A stretch of 64,000 nucleotides of DNA from assembly GCA_937925645.1 (NCBI GenBank), contig CALAMB010000189.1:1-64000 (forward strand). The letters run 5' to 3'. The notes beneath the pieces were generated by a model that was given only the letters and a program-made list of their open reading frames with translations, was not told the origin of the DNA and ran no database searches. Origin of the DNA: an uncultured Acidobacteriota bacterium. Lineage in GTDB: Bacteria > Acidobacteriota > JAAYUB01. This document shows positions 1 through 8,789 of the stretch, piece after piece. The translations under genes were made by a program, and so were the position numbers. Numbering within the stretch: position 1 is the first letter of the stretch; each line of letters begins with the position of its first letter.

Positions 1-1085
1 TCCCGCCACATCAGGTCGGAGGCGATCCCGTCGCCGCCGGGGCTGTCGATGCGCAGGACGACGGCCTTGACTGACTTGTTCTGACGGGCTTTCTGCAACG
101 AGGCGATGACGGAGTCCGACCCCATTACCCGCCCCATCAGCGGACTGTAGGCGTCCTTGCCCCGGATGATGGTTCCAACAGCGTACACCACCGCGATCTG
201 GTCGGCCGTGCCGTCGGTGATCGCCGGCCGGCTCACCCGCCGGTAACTCTTGCCGGAGATGGTGGTGAGCTTGTCTCGGCCCTTCTCCCCGTTCTTCTCC
301 CGGAGCAGCGCCTCCACCTCGTCGGGATACAGTATCCCGTCGATCAGCTTGTGCTTGACGGCTTCGGTGGGATGGCTGAGCCCCGCCTCCATCATGGCCG
401 CCACTTGCTCCGCGGGGATTTTCCGGAAGCGCGTGACCATCCCGTTGAACGACGCGACGGTTTTGTCCAAGATGTTGTCCATCACCTCGCGCTGGGCGTC
501 ACTGGCTGAATTGCGCTTGAGCATGTCCCCGGCGCTCTTGTACTTGCCGATATTCTCCACTTCGGGCTCGATGCCGAACTTGTTGAACGTGTCTTTCAGA
601 AACATCGCCTGGGCGACAAAGCCGTTCAGCTCGAAGAAGCCCTCCGGCGGCATGTAGATTTTATCGGCGGGCAGGGCGCAGGCATAATCCCGCTCGTTGC
701 AGACCACGGAGGTGGCGTAGATGAACTTGTTGCTCTTCTTGAACGCCGCCAGCTTGTTCTGCAGCTCCTCCACCTTGGACCAGCCCAGATTGGGACTCTC
801 GATGCGGAGCCAAAGACCGGTGATGCGCTGGTCCGTGGTCGCCTTGTCGATATTGTTCAGCACCTGCTGGAAGGTGAGGGCGGGCGGCTCGAACAGGCTG
901 AGGGTGAAATCCGACGGCGCGTTCTCCGGCAGCTCGCCCGTGAGTTCCACCAACAGTACGGATTTGTCCTTGACCGACGGTTCGGACTGAACCATCGCCT
1001 GCACCGCGAAGTACATCAACAGACCCACCCCGACCAGCACCATCAGGACAATCAGGGTGATGATCCAGCCCTTCTTGATCTTCAT
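1..1085 (-). CDS. sppA: Signal peptide peptidase SppA, 67K type (3' part outside window)
   Basis: Membrane-anchored serine/lysine peptidase (MEROPS S49) that degrades cleaved signal peptides. 361 codons are visible. The ATG at 1085 is preceded by GGGAGGA. The protein opens with a Lys-rich tail and one transmembrane helix (about residues 7-29). The N-terminal crotonase-like domain carries GKYKSAGD, whose second Lys (about K183) aligns with the catalytic Lys of E. coli SppA. The second domain begins with IDSPGGDGIASD just before the window edge. The catalytic serine, expected in the later AASGG motif, is not visible, so activity cannot be judged here. ruvC lies upstream on the same strand, 93 nt away. 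The identification rests on the two-domain layout and both motifs. Confidence 0.9.
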   Translation of the reverse strand, partial: MKIKKGWIITLIVLMVLVGVGLLMYFAVQAMVQSEPSVKDKSVLLVELTGELPENAPSDFTLSLFEPPALTFQQVLNNIDKATTDQRITGLWLRIESPNLGWSKVEELQNKLAAFKKSNKFIYATSVVCNERDYACALPADKIYMPPEGFFELNGFVAQAMFLKDTFNKFGIEPEVENIGKYKSAGDMLKRNSASDAQREVMDNILDKTVASFNGMVTRFRKIPAEQVAAMMEAGLSHPTEAVKHKLIDGILYPDEVEALLREKNGEKGRDKLTTISGKSYRRVSRPAITDGTADQIAVVYAVGTIIRGKDAYSPLMGRVMGSDSVIASLQKARQNKSVKAVVLRIDSPGGDGIASDLMWR

Positions 1086-1178
1086 GCCCGTTCCTCCCGA
1101 TCCGATGATTGAATGTCTGCCTGCTCTTACGAAATCACCGCCTCCGTGTTTGCCGGTGGCGGCGTCCGGATTCGACTC

Positions 1179-1691
1179 TCACCGCACCGCCTTCGGTGGA
1201 CCGTCGGTCATTCGGCTGCGGACGGAATAGGTGTGGGCGTGGCACAGCGCCACGGCCAGCGCGTCCGAAGCGTCCAACGGCATGTCTTGCCCGCGCAAAC
1301 CGAGCAGCAGGCGCACCATCTCCCGCACCTGCTCTTTCTCGGCGCGGCCGTACCCCACCAGCGCTTTCTTGATGGCCAACGGGGTGTAGGACACCACCGG
1401 AATGTTCGCCAGCTCCAGCCCCAGCAAGATGGCTCCCCGGGCCTGCCCCAGTTTCAGGGCGGATCGGGCGTTCGCCGCAAAGAACACGTCTTCGACCGCG
1501 GCGAAATCCGGCGGATACGATTCGATCACCTGGCAAAGCCCCTCGTGGATCAGCCGGAGCCCGGCTGAAAATGTCGCCGCGCCGCGGGGGCGCACCACTC
1601 CCCACGCCAGCGCCGCCAGCCGGTTGTTTCGGCTTTCGATCACGCCGTAGCCCGTCACCTCGCTGCCCGGATCGATCCCGATCACACGCAT
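1179..1691 (-). CDS. ruvC: Crossover junction endodeoxyribonuclease RuvC
   Basis: Resolves Holliday junctions together with RuvAB during recombinational repair. The 170 residues match the usual length (160-180). The four acidic catalytic residues are in place: D7 in IGIDPGS, E67 in AAVEDVFF, and D140 and D143 in LDASDALAVALCH. The start ATG at 1691 gives the canonical MRVIGIDPG N-terminus. ruvA and ruvB are not nearby. yebC is upstream on the same strand, but a strong terminator at 1848-1872 separates them, so ruvC probably has its own promoter in the 200-nt gap despite the common yebC-ruvC pairing. Confidence 0.95.
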   Translation of the reverse strand: MRVIGIDPGSEVTGYGVIESRNNRLAALAWGVVRPRGAATFSAGLRLIHEGLCQVIESYPPDFAAVEDVFFAANARSALKLGQARGAILLGLELANIPVVSYTPLAIKKALVGYGRAEKEQVREMVRLLLGLRGQDMPLDASDALAVALCHAHTYSVRSRMTDGPPKAVR

Positions 1692-1847
1692 GATTCCGCC
1701 CTGCCCGACGGGAATGAGACTATTTCACCACAAAGCGCAGCGAGGGCCAAGACCGAATCGCAGATCCCGGTCCGTTTGACTGAAACGTCTGTCGAGCCAT
1801 CACCCTGTTTTCAGGGTTATCCGCCCGACCAGCCGGCCGCTAAACAA

Positions 1848-1872
1848 GCAGGCGCCCACACGGGGCGCCTGC
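1848..1872 (-). terminator. Rho-independent terminator after yebC
   Basis: A perfect 10-bp GC-rich inverted repeat (GCAGGCGCCC / GGGCGCCTGC) with a 5-nt loop lies 32 nt past the yebC stop. On the minus strand it is followed by TTGTTT, a moderate U-tract. It would isolate yebC from ruvC. Confidence 0.8.
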
Positions 1873-1903
1873 AGCAAAACCGGACCGGCGGCGGGACGGT
1901 CGA

Positions 1904-2644
1904 TCACGTCTGCATTTCGGACTCGTCGATGTCAAAATTGGCGTACACGTTCTGGACGTCGTCGTGATCCTCCAGGGACTCCATCAACTTCAGCATCTGT
2001 TGGGCGTCCTTGCCCGTCAGTTTCACCGTGTTCTGGGGCAGCATGGAAATTTCGTTCACTTCCAGCGTCATCCCGGCTTTTTCCAACGCTTCTTTCACCG
2101 CTTCGAAGCTGTCCGGAGCGCAGGTGATCTCGTAGTTTTCGTCGCTGAGCTCCAGATTGTCCACCCCCGCTTCCAGGACGATCTCATACAGTTCTTCCTC
2201 GGTTTTCTGCGCGGCGGGAACCAGAAAATAACCCTTGCGGTCGAACATCCAGGCCACGCAGCCGTTCTCACCGAGGTTGCCGTTGTTTTTCGCAAACACA
2301 TGGCGGATCTCGGAAACAGTCCGGTTGCGGTTGTCGGTCAGGACCTGGAGCATGACCGCCGCGCCGCCCGGACCGTAGCCCTCATAGGTGATGTCTTCGT
2401 AGTTCGTACCGGGCAACTCACCGGTGCCCTTCATCACGGCCCGTTTGATGTTGTCGGCGGGCATGTTGGCCGCTTTGGCGTCCAGGATGGCCTTGCGGAG
2501 CCGCGCGTTGCCGTCCGGATCGCCGCCGCCGGCGCGGGCGGCCACGGTGATCTCCTTGATCAATTTGGTGAACACCTTGCCCCGCTTGGCATCCACCGCG
2601 GCTTTCTTGTGCTTGATGGAATGCCACTTTGAATGTCCGGACAT
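1904..2644 (-). CDS. yebC: YebC/PmpR family regulatory protein (TACO1 homologue)
   Basis: 246 residues, the normal family length. YebC proteins act on translation of proline-rich stretches and were earlier described as transcriptional regulators. The start at 2644 gives the family-typical N-terminus [20 protein letters not shown], and AGAGGAGA sits 7 nt upstream. Further family motifs include [25 protein letters not shown] and FAKNNGNLG. The reading frame stays open further upstream, but that extension lacks family sequence. A terminator follows at 1848-1872. The gene is divergent from the phosphorylase gene at 2774. Confidence 0.95.
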   Translation of the reverse strand: MSGHSKWHSIKHKKAAVDAKRGKVFTKLIKEITVAARAGGGDPDGNARLRKAILDAKAANMPADNIKRAVMKGTGELPGTNYEDITYEGYGPGGAAVMLQVLTDNRNRTVSEIRHVFAKNNGNLGENGCVAWMFDRKGYFLVPAAQKTEEELYEIVLEAGVDNLELSDENYEITCAPDSFEAVKEALEKAGMTLEVNEISMLPQNTVKLTGKDAQQMLKLMESLEDHDDVQNVYANFDIDESEMQT

Positions 2645-2725
2645 ACGAATATCTCCTCTGTTTTCAAAATTTCGGGTTGAACTCCGCCGTACATTCAAAG
2701 GCCATGGAACGAGCGGAATGGGTAT

Positions 2726-2733
2726 ATTATAAT
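2726..2733. promoter_or_regulatory. AT-rich -10-like element between divergent genes
   Basis: TATTATAAT in the 129-nt yebC/phosphorylase intergenic region can be read as a -10 box on either strand (TATAAT at 2728-2733 on plus, 2726-2731 on minus). No convincing -35 box is seen on either strand at 16-18 nt, so the direction is uncertain. Confidence 0.35.
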
Positions 2734-2773
2734 TTCGTTTTGAGTGAAAGTACACAGGGTTAAGGAGCCGCCG

Positions 2774-3658
2774 ATGCCCGACATCCTGGCCGTGATCGGA
2801 GGCAGCGAGGCGTATCGTCACCTCCATACCGGAGCCTGGCGGATCCTCGAAACGGTCGCCGTGCCGACGCCGTTCGGCGAAGTTCCCGCAATTCAGCGCA
2901 TCGCCTTAGCCGGCGAGCTGACCGCCTGGTTTCTCTCGCGCCATGGCCAGCGGGATTACGCGGTCAGCGCCCCGTTCGTCAATTACCGCGCCAACATTTA
3001 CGCGCTGAAGGAGCTGGGCGCGGCCCGCGTCCTGGCCTGGTCCGGGCCCGGCTCGCTCCATGCCGACCGGTACCATCCCGGTCAACTGGTTCTTCCCGCC
3101 GACATCATCGACGAGACCCGCCGGCGCCCTTCCACTTTTTTTGCCGGCCGGGGCTGGGGATTCATCCGCTCTTCCCCCTGCTTTTGCCCCGGCGGCCAAA
3201 CCGCCTTCCGGCAGGCCGCCACCGAGGCCGGGCTGGAGTGCGGCGATGACGCAGTCTACGTGTGCACCGAGGGTCCCCGCCTGGAGACGGCGGCGGAGAT
3301 CCGGAAATTCCGCCGGAACGGCGGGGATCTGGTGGGCATGACCCTGGCTCCGGAGGCGTTTCTGGCCCGCGAACTGGAGATGTGCTACACCCCGCTCTGT
3401 TACGTCACCAACTATGCCGAGGGCGTGGTGGATCGGGAGTATCGCGGCGGGGAACTGTTTGGCGGGATGATGAGCGACACCGACCGCGTCGCCGTCGATC
3501 AGTCGGTCCGCCTGCTTCCCCGGCTGTTCAGCCGCGCCCTGGAGCTGTTGGCAGACGCGCCCCGCAACTGTCCGTGCGCCCAGGCCATGCGACGCTACAC
3601 GCGCGACGGCCGTCTCGGCGATGACTGGCACGGGTGGCTGGGCGATCCCGACGTTTGA
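2774..3658 (+). CDS. MTAP/PNP-family nucleoside phosphorylase (S-methyl-5'-thioadenosine phosphorylase-like)
   Basis: 294 residues. Family enzymes cleave MTA, methylthioinosine or other purine nucleosides with phosphate, in methionine/purine salvage. Visible motifs are the N-terminal IGGSEAY (phosphate loop), RHGQRDY followed by [16 protein letters not shown], the TEGPRLET block and [18 protein letters not shown] with the MTAP-type Met-Thr pair. The start at 2774 is chosen over an in-frame codon at 2744 because AAGGAG lies 7 nt upstream and the N-terminus then matches the family. Substrate (MTA, methylthioinosine or guanosine) cannot be settled by eye. An MTA/SAH-deaminase-like gene lies 3.7 kb downstream on the other strand; a deaminase plus this phosphorylase would complete MTA salvage through methylthioinosine. 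Confidence 0.85.
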   Translation: MPDILAVIGGSEAYRHLHTGAWRILETVAVPTPFGEVPAIQRIALAGELTAWFLSRHGQRDYAVSAPFVNYRANIYALKELGAARVLAWSGPGSLHADRYHPGQLVLPADIIDETRRRPSTFFAGRGWGFIRSSPCFCPGGQTAFRQAATEAGLECGDDAVYVCTEGPRLETAAEIRKFRRNGGDLVGMTLAPEAFLARELEMCYTPLCYVTNYAEGVVDREYRGGELFGGMMSDTDRVAVDQSVRLLPRLFSRALELLADAPRNCPCAQAMRRYTRDGRLGDDWHGWLGDPDV

Positions 3659-3754
3659 GGCGCCTGTTGTCATCCCGGCGGTGTTTTGCTATCATAGCCG
3701 ATCTTTGCCTTCCGGCCGCCGCCGGTGGCTGGCACATCCGGACAAGCGACTCAC

Positions 3755-5563
3755 ATGAAAAGACCGCTCACCCATATCCGCAATTTCTCCATTATCGCGC
3801 ATATCGACCACGGCAAATCCACCCTGGCCGACCGCATCCTCGAGCTGACCGGCGCCCTCACCGCCCGGGAGATGGCCGACCAGGTTCTGGACGACATGGA
3901 TCTGGAGCGGGAGCGCGGCATCACCATCAAGGCCCACGCCGTGCGGCTGACTTACCGCGCTCAGGATGGCCGAGACTATCAGTTCAACCTCATTGACACG
4001 CCTGGCCACGTGGATTTCACCTATGAGGTGTCACGCAGTTTGGCCGCCTGTGAGGGGGCGTTGCTCGTCGTGGACGCCTCCCAGGGTGTTGAAGCCCAGA
4101 CGTTGGCCAACACCTACCTAGCCGTGGAAAATGATTTGGAGCTCGTCCCGGTCCTCAACAAAATTGACCTGCCCGGCGCCGACGCCGAGCGCGTCTCTCT
4201 CCAGGTGGAACAGGTCGTCGGACTGAAGCGCGCCGACATTTTACTGGCCAGCGCCAAGGAGGGCCGTGGCGTCCAGGAGATCCTGGAGGCGATTGTCGCC
4301 CGAATTCCCCCGCCGCAGGGAGATCCCGACGGTCCGCTGAAAGCGCTGGTGTTCGACTCCTGGTACGATGTCTATCGCGGCGTGGTGATCCTGCTGCGGG
4401 TGGTTGACGGCCGAATCAGCAAGGGGATGCGCATCCGCCTCATGAGCGCGGCGAAGGACTTCTTTGTCGAGGAAGTCGGGGTGATCACGCCCAAATTCCA
4501 GATGACCGGGCGCCTGGAGACGGGCGAGGTGGGTTTCATCATGGCGGGGATCAAAAATGTCGACGACGCCCAGGTGGGCGATACGATCACCGAGACCGAC
4601 CGCCCGGCGGCTGAGCCCCTCGCGGGCTTCCAGGAAATCAAACCGGTGGTGTTCTGCGGCCTTTACCCGGTTCAGAGCGAGCAGTACGCCGACCTGAAAG
4701 ACGCCCTCAAGAAACTCCGGCTCAACGACAGCGCGTTCCGTTTCGATCCCGAAACATCCACCGCCCTCGGATTCGGGTTCCGCTGCGGTTTCCTCGGCCT
4801 CCTGCACATGGACATCGTCCAGAGCCGGCTGGAACGGGAGTTCGAGCTCGACCTCATCTCCACCGCGCCCAGCGTGCGCTACCGCGTCATCTGCAAGACA
4901 GGCGAGGATCTCTATGTCGAAAACCCCGCCCATTTGCCACCGACCGGCGACATCGTCCGGATCGAAGAGCCGATCTACACCACCATGGTCATGACGGCCG
5001 ATGAGTACCTCGGCGGCATTCTCAATCTGCTTGAGGAAAAGCGCGGCACCCAGCGCGGCTTCGAATACGTAGGCGAAAAGCGGGTCATGCTCACCTACGA
5101 CCTGCCGCTCAACGAGATCGTCATCGATTTCTACGACCGGCTCAAGTCGGTCAGCCGCGGCTATGCCTCCATGGATTATCACTTCGCCGGTTACCGCGAG
5201 TCCGACCTGGTCAAGCTGGACATTCTGGTCAACGGCGAACCCGTGGACGCCCTCTCCAGCATCGTCCACCGCAGCCTCGCCTACCGACGCGGCCAGGCGC
5301 TGACCGCCCGCCTGCGCGAGGTCATCCCCCGGCAGATGTTCGAGGTGGCGGTTCAGGCAGCGGTGGGCAACAAGGTCATCGCCCGGACCACCGTCAAAGC
5401 GATGCGCAAGAACGTCCTGGCCAAGTGCTACGGCGGCGACATCACGCGCAAGCGCAAGCTGCTTGAAAAGCAGAAGGAAGGCAAACGGCGGATGAAACGG
5501 GTGGGCCGGGTGGATATTCCCCAGGACGCGTTTCTGGCGATCCTCGACATCAAGACGGACTGA
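3755..5563 (+). CDS. lepA: Elongation factor 4 (LepA GTPase)
   Basis: Ribosome-bound translational GTPase; 602 residues against about 600 in the family. G motifs are AHIDHGKST (G1), RGITI (G2), DTPGHVD (G3) and NKIDLP (G4). Domain II, the EF-G-like domains and the LepA-specific C-terminal domain follow, with [14 protein letters not shown] and a basic tail containing [12 protein letters not shown]. The start at 3755 gives the typical [19 protein letters not shown]-terminus; a GTG at 3725 would add ten unconserved residues. The Shine-Dalgarno is weak. It is convergent with the DUF502 gene, leaving only 22 nt between the stops. Confidence 0.97.
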   Translation: MKRPLTHIRNFSIIAHIDHGKSTLADRILELTGALTAREMADQVLDDMDLERERGITIKAHAVRLTYRAQDGRDYQFNLIDTPGHVDFTYEVSRSLAACEGALLVVDASQGVEAQTLANTYLAVENDLELVPVLNKIDLPGADAERVSLQVEQVVGLKRADILLASAKEGRGVQEILEAIVARIPPPQGDPDGPLKALVFDSWYDVYRGVVILLRVVDGRISKGMRIRLMSAAKDFFVEEVGVITPKFQMTGRLETGEVGFIMAGIKNVDDAQVGDTITETDRPAAEPLAGFQEIKPVVFCGLYPVQSEQYADLKDALKKLRLNDSAFRFDPETSTALGFGFRCGFLGLLHMDIVQSRLEREFELDLISTAPSVRYRVICKTGEDLYVENPAHLPPTGDIVRIEEPIYTTMVMTADEYLGGILNLLEEKRGTQRGFEYVGEKRVMLTYDLPLNEIVIDFYDRLKSVSRGYASMDYHFAGYRESDLVKLDILVNGEPVDALSSIVHRSLAYRRGQALTARLREVIPRQMFEVAVQAAVGNKVIARTTVKAMRKNVLAKCYGGDITRKRKLLEKQKEGKRRMKRVGRVDIPQDAFLAILDIKTD

Positions 5564-5585
5564 TCTTCGCCCGAATACGCCGGGG

Positions 5586-6218
5586 TCACAGCCGCGGCAC
5601 CAGCGGCTCCCCGCCGAGTTGCCGCGGACTGACAATGCCTCCCGAAATGATCAGCTTCATGGCTTCCTCCACGCTGAGCGGAACCCGGACGATCTGCTCC
5701 ACGGGCAGCATGGTCAGAAACCCCGTGGTCGGGTTGATGGAGTTCAGCAGCAGCACCAGGCCCATCCGCTGTCCCTCCGGCAGGGTCACGGTTCCGTTCA
5801 GGAACCCGAATGCCCACAAACCCGGAGACGGATAGGGAACCATCACCACGGCTTTAGGTTCTTCCGATTCACCCGGGGCGAATGCGTTCAGGATCTGCTT
5901 GATGGCTCCATAGATGGAACCCGCAAGGGGGACCTGGGCCAGCAGCCGGTCCGCCAGGCCAAGCAGACGCTGGGCCACGATATTCTGGGTGATCAGCCCC
6001 ACGATGAAGATCAACAGAATGGTCACGAAGATGCCCAGGCCGGGAATGTACGTCGGCGTGGACGGGCCGAGCAGCGGCGTCAGCAGGTTGTCGGTGAAGC
6101 GGAACAGGACAATCAGGATGTACACCGTGATTGCCACGGGCACCACCACCAGCAGGCCGGAAAAAAACGAGCGACGCAAGATCCGACTGACCGAACCGCG
6201 GACGCTGGAAAGGGCCAT
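5586..6218 (-). CDS. DUF502 family membrane protein
   Basis: 210-residue integral membrane protein of the DUF502 (PF04367) family; function unknown. Two hydrophobic segments (about residues 17-42 and 60-83) precede a soluble domain with the family signatures QVPLAGSIYGAIKQ, PYPSPGLWAFGF and GFLTMLPVEQI. The N-terminus is basic (RILRRSFFSG), as in homologues. It is transcribed alone toward lepA. The next gene upstream on this strand, the deacetylase, ends 62 nt away, so readthrough from that pair is possible. Confidence 0.85.
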   Translation of the reverse strand: MALSSVRGSVSRILRRSFFSGLLVVVPVAITVYILIVLFRFTDNLLTPLLGPSTPTYIPGLGIFVTILLIFIVGLITQNIVAQRLLGLADRLLAQVPLAGSIYGAIKQILNAFAPGESEEPKAVVMVPYPSPGLWAFGFLNGTVTLPEGQRMGLVLLLNSINPTTGFLTMLPVEQIVRVPLSVEEAMKLIISGGIVSPRQLGGEPLVPRL

Positions 6219-6280
6219 GGCACAAACCTCCCCGCGATAATCGGCGCCATCTTATCACAGTCCGTCAGGCGGGATGGTCC

Positions 6281-7354
6281 TCAGGATGAGTCGCGCAGAC
6301 CGTCGGCTGCCGATGTGATGCGGGCGTACTCCAAACCCTGACTGATGAGGCGCGATACCGGAACAAACTGATAACCCCGGCGGGTCATACCGGCGATCAG
6401 ATCGTCCAGAATCGTCGAGGCGCGTTCCTTCCGCCGTTGGCTTCCCGTGTGCATGAGGATGATCGCGCCGTTGGCTCCGCCCGGCATCCCGCCGTCGAAC
6501 GCAAGCAGCCGTTCCAGAATCTGGGGGGCCGTGAGGTAACGGGGTTCGGCCGGATCCGCCACCCAGTCTAGTGAATCCATTGACTTGTCCCGTTTCCGGT
6601 TTCGGGTCCAGGTCACATGCCAGTATCCGATTTCCGCCGCCCAGGCGTTGATGCTCGGATTGGTCTCACCGAACGGCGCCCGCCACAACCTGGCCATCGG
6701 CTGTCCGGTCACGTTCCGAAAAACGGCTTCGTTTTTCCGAAGCAGCTCGTGCAGATACTCCCGGGTGATCTCCGGCCGCGTGTCGTGATGCCGGTTCTCC
6801 TCCCAGGTTGTCAGGTGCACGTGGCGGTACAGGTGGCTGCCGACTTCGTGGCCGTCCGTCACCGCGGCCCGCACGGATTCGGGAAACCGTTCCTGGAACT
6901 CGCCCGTCAAGAAAAACGTGGCGGTGATGCGCCGCCGCGCCAGCACTTGGAGGATGGCCGGAAGATCCGTGTCGGTCGAGTCGCCGTCAAACGTCAGGCT
7001 GATGTGCGGCAGATCGGGGGAGCCGCGGGTGAAATGAAACGGTCCTTCCGCCGACCATTCTTGCTGCAACCGATCCGGCAGCGCCATGGCCCGGGCAAGC
7101 GGCGCGTTGTCCGCTCGGGGCAGCGTCCTCGCGGCCGCCCCGGGGTGCGGCACTGCTGGTGCGCCCGCGATCGCCGGCCGCGCCGGTCGGGAAGGTGGCG
7201 GCGGGCGGAACGGCGGCGCGACCAGGCCACCCATTGCGGCCAGCGCCAGCAACAACCCGAGTCCCCAGGCCAATGGCCGGAAGATGCCGGTTTTCAGCGG
7301 CCGGCCGCCGCCCGGCGGCTTCACCCCCTCCGGCCCGGGCGGATCAGAAGCCAT
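6281..7354 (-). CDS. Polysaccharide deacetylase (NodB domain) with N-terminal membrane anchor
   Basis: Carbohydrate esterase 4-type enzyme, probably removing acetyl groups from peptidoglycan or an exopolysaccharide. 357 residues: a hydrophobic helix at about 22-42, a Pro/Ala-rich linker, then the NodB domain. Motif 1 reads LTFDGDSTDTD instead of the common TFDDG. The metal-binding His motif is GSHLYRHVH, motif 3 is WRAPFGETN, and LMHTGSQRR follows near the end. The ATG at 7354 overlaps the last 11 nt of the amidohydrolase gene, so translation is likely coupled; a longer frame to 7477 would lie inside that gene and lacks a good start. The displaced Asp in motif 1 leaves the exact metal ligands uncertain. 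Confidence 0.85.
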   Translation of the reverse strand: MASDPPGPEGVKPPGGGRPLKTGIFRPLAWGLGLLLALAAMGGLVAPPFRPPPPSRPARPAIAGAPAVPHPGAAARTLPRADNAPLARAMALPDRLQQEWSAEGPFHFTRGSPDLPHISLTFDGDSTDTDLPAILQVLARRRITATFFLTGEFQERFPESVRAAVTDGHEVGSHLYRHVHLTTWEENRHHDTRPEITREYLHELLRKNEAVFRNVTGQPMARLWRAPFGETNPSINAWAAEIGYWHVTWTRNRKRDKSMDSLDWVADPAEPRYLTAPQILERLLAFDGGMPGGANGAIILMHTGSQRRKERASTILDDLIAGMTRRGYQFVPVSRLISQGLEYARITSAADGLRDSS

Positions 7355-8702
7355 ATTTTTCAGCACGCGCAAGATGTCGCGGCAATTCCAGGCGGATGTC
7401 TTCCTGGATCCGCTCCGGCTGAAGCCGGGTGAATTGACGGTTGCGATACAAGATGTCTCCATCCACCAGCACGGCATGTATGTCCGATGCCCGGTAGGCG
7501 TAGACGATGGCCGCCACCGGATCAGGCGAAGGAAACGCGTGCAACGGATCCCGTTCCAGCACTATTAGATCGGCCTTCTTGCCCGGTTCGATGCTGCCGA
7601 TATCCGATTCGAGGCCCAAGGCACGGGCGCCGTCGATGGTGGCCATCCGCAGGATATCCCGGGCCGGCAGAGCCAGCGGTCCCCGCCGCACTTTCTGGAT
7701 GAGGGCCGCGACGCGCATTTCGGTGAACATGTCCAGATTGTTGTTGCACGGTGCGCCGTCCGCCCCGATGGAAACCGAGACGCCCGCCGCCCGCATCTCC
7801 GGCACCATGGCCACGCCGGAGCCCAGTTTTAAATTGGACGAGGGACAGTGCAGCACGTGCATCCCCTCGTCCCGGAGGATAGCCATTTCTTCGTCATCCA
7901 CCCACACGCAGTGGGCCAGGTAGAGCAGCTCGCCAGGCAGTCCCAGATCCCGGAAATACGTCACGTTTTTCCGGCCGGTTTTATCCCATACCGCCTGCAC
8001 CTCCTTAAGGTTCTCCGCGGCATGGGAGTGGACGGGTACGCGGTCGGCGACGGCGAAGTCGCGCAACTCCCGGAAGAGCCGGTCCGAGCAGGCCAGGGCG
8101 AACCGCGGCGCCAGGCCGGCGCGAATCCGGCCGTTCCCCCGGCCGTTCCATTCCTGGTGAAGTTTTTGGCCTTCCCGAATCGAGTGGGCTGTCTTTTCAC
8201 GCAGCGGCGCCGGCACCTGATCCCCTTCATCCATCATGCATTTGCACACGACGGCGCGTACACCCAATTCTTCCACGGCCCGGAAGACCGCGTCGGTGTG
8301 ATTGACAGTTTCCATGGTCAACACGGTGGTCGTTCCGGACGCGATCAGTTCCATCCCCCCCAACATGGCACTCAGGTACAGCGACTCCGGCGTATGCGCC
8401 GCCTCGAGCGGCCAGATTTTGCGACGGAGCCAGTCCAGCAGTTCCAGATCATCCGCCATGCCGCGGAACAAGGTCTGGGCCAGATGGACGTGCGTCTGGA
8501 CGAAGCCGGGACACAGCAGCCGGCCTTCGAGGTCGATGGCGTTGGGCAGGGAGCTGTCGAACCGGCCGATGGCCCGGATTCGGCCGCCATCAATGGCCAC
8601 GTCGCCATCGATGATCTCCAGATCCCGGTTCATGGTCACGATGCGGGCGTTCTTCAGCACCAAGAAGCGTTCGGGAGCGACATTTCCGTTCAAGTCGATC
8701 AT
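7344..8702 (-). CDS. Amidohydrolase of the MTA/SAH (5'-deoxyadenosine) deaminase type
   Basis: 452-residue TIM-barrel metal-dependent deaminase. Metal ligands are seen in GFVQTHVHLAQ, in VPVHSHAAE, in LAHCVWVDDEE, and as the late Asp in SIGADGAPCNNN; the small beta domain wraps both ends (ends with the GKKADLIVL block). The GxxTHxHLxQxLFRGxADDLxLxxWL pattern is typical of the MTA/SAH deaminase group, which also includes chlorohydrolase-like enzymes and SsnA. Substrate is therefore probable, not proved. It overlaps the deacetylase gene by 11 nt. The start at 8702 is the first in-frame ATG; an alternative start slightly downstream cannot be excluded. Confidence 0.8.
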   Translation of the reverse strand: MIDLNGNVAPERFLVLKNARIVTMNRDLEIIDGDVAIDGGRIRAIGRFDSSLPNAIDLEGRLLCPGFVQTHVHLAQTLFRGMADDLELLDWLRRKIWPLEAAHTPESLYLSAMLGGMELIASGTTTVLTMETVNHTDAVFRAVEELGVRAVVCKCMMDEGDQVPAPLREKTAHSIREGQKLHQEWNGRGNGRIRAGLAPRFALACSDRLFRELRDFAVADRVPVHSHAAENLKEVQAVWDKTGRKNVTYFRDLGLPGELLYLAHCVWVDDEEMAILRDEGMHVLHCPSSNLKLGSGVAMVPEMRAAGVSVSIGADGAPCNNNLDMFTEMRVAALIQKVRRGPLALPARDILRMATIDGARALGLESDIGSIEPGKKADLIVLERDPLHAFPSPDPVAAIVYAYRASDIHAVLVDGDILYRNRQFTRLQPERIQEDIRLELPRHLARAEKYGF

Positions 8703-8735
8703 CCTCAGGACGGGTTGACGGCCGCCGAGACAGGC

Positions 8736-8771
8736 AAAAAAAAAGTGCTAATCCGGGCACCGGATTAGCAC
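8736..8771 (-). terminator. Rho-independent terminator after the LysM gene
   Basis: A perfect 12-bp stem (GTGCTAATCCGG / CCGGATTAGCAC) with a 3-nt loop, followed on the minus strand by nine consecutive T. It lies 18 nt past the stop of the LysM gene and is the strongest terminator in the window. It separates that gene from the deaminase/deacetylase pair. Confidence 0.95.
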
Positions 8772-8789
8772 GATGTGGGTCAGGTGGCT

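Noticed and set aside
1-60. SppA PGGD (instead of PGGS) as loss of the catalytic serine
   Set aside because: The nucleophilic Ser of SppA lies in the later AASGG motif, beyond the window edge, so PGGD does not show inactivation.
4241-5635. 464-codon minus-strand frame within lepA
   Set aside because: Antisense shadow of a strongly conserved gene; no family features in its translation.
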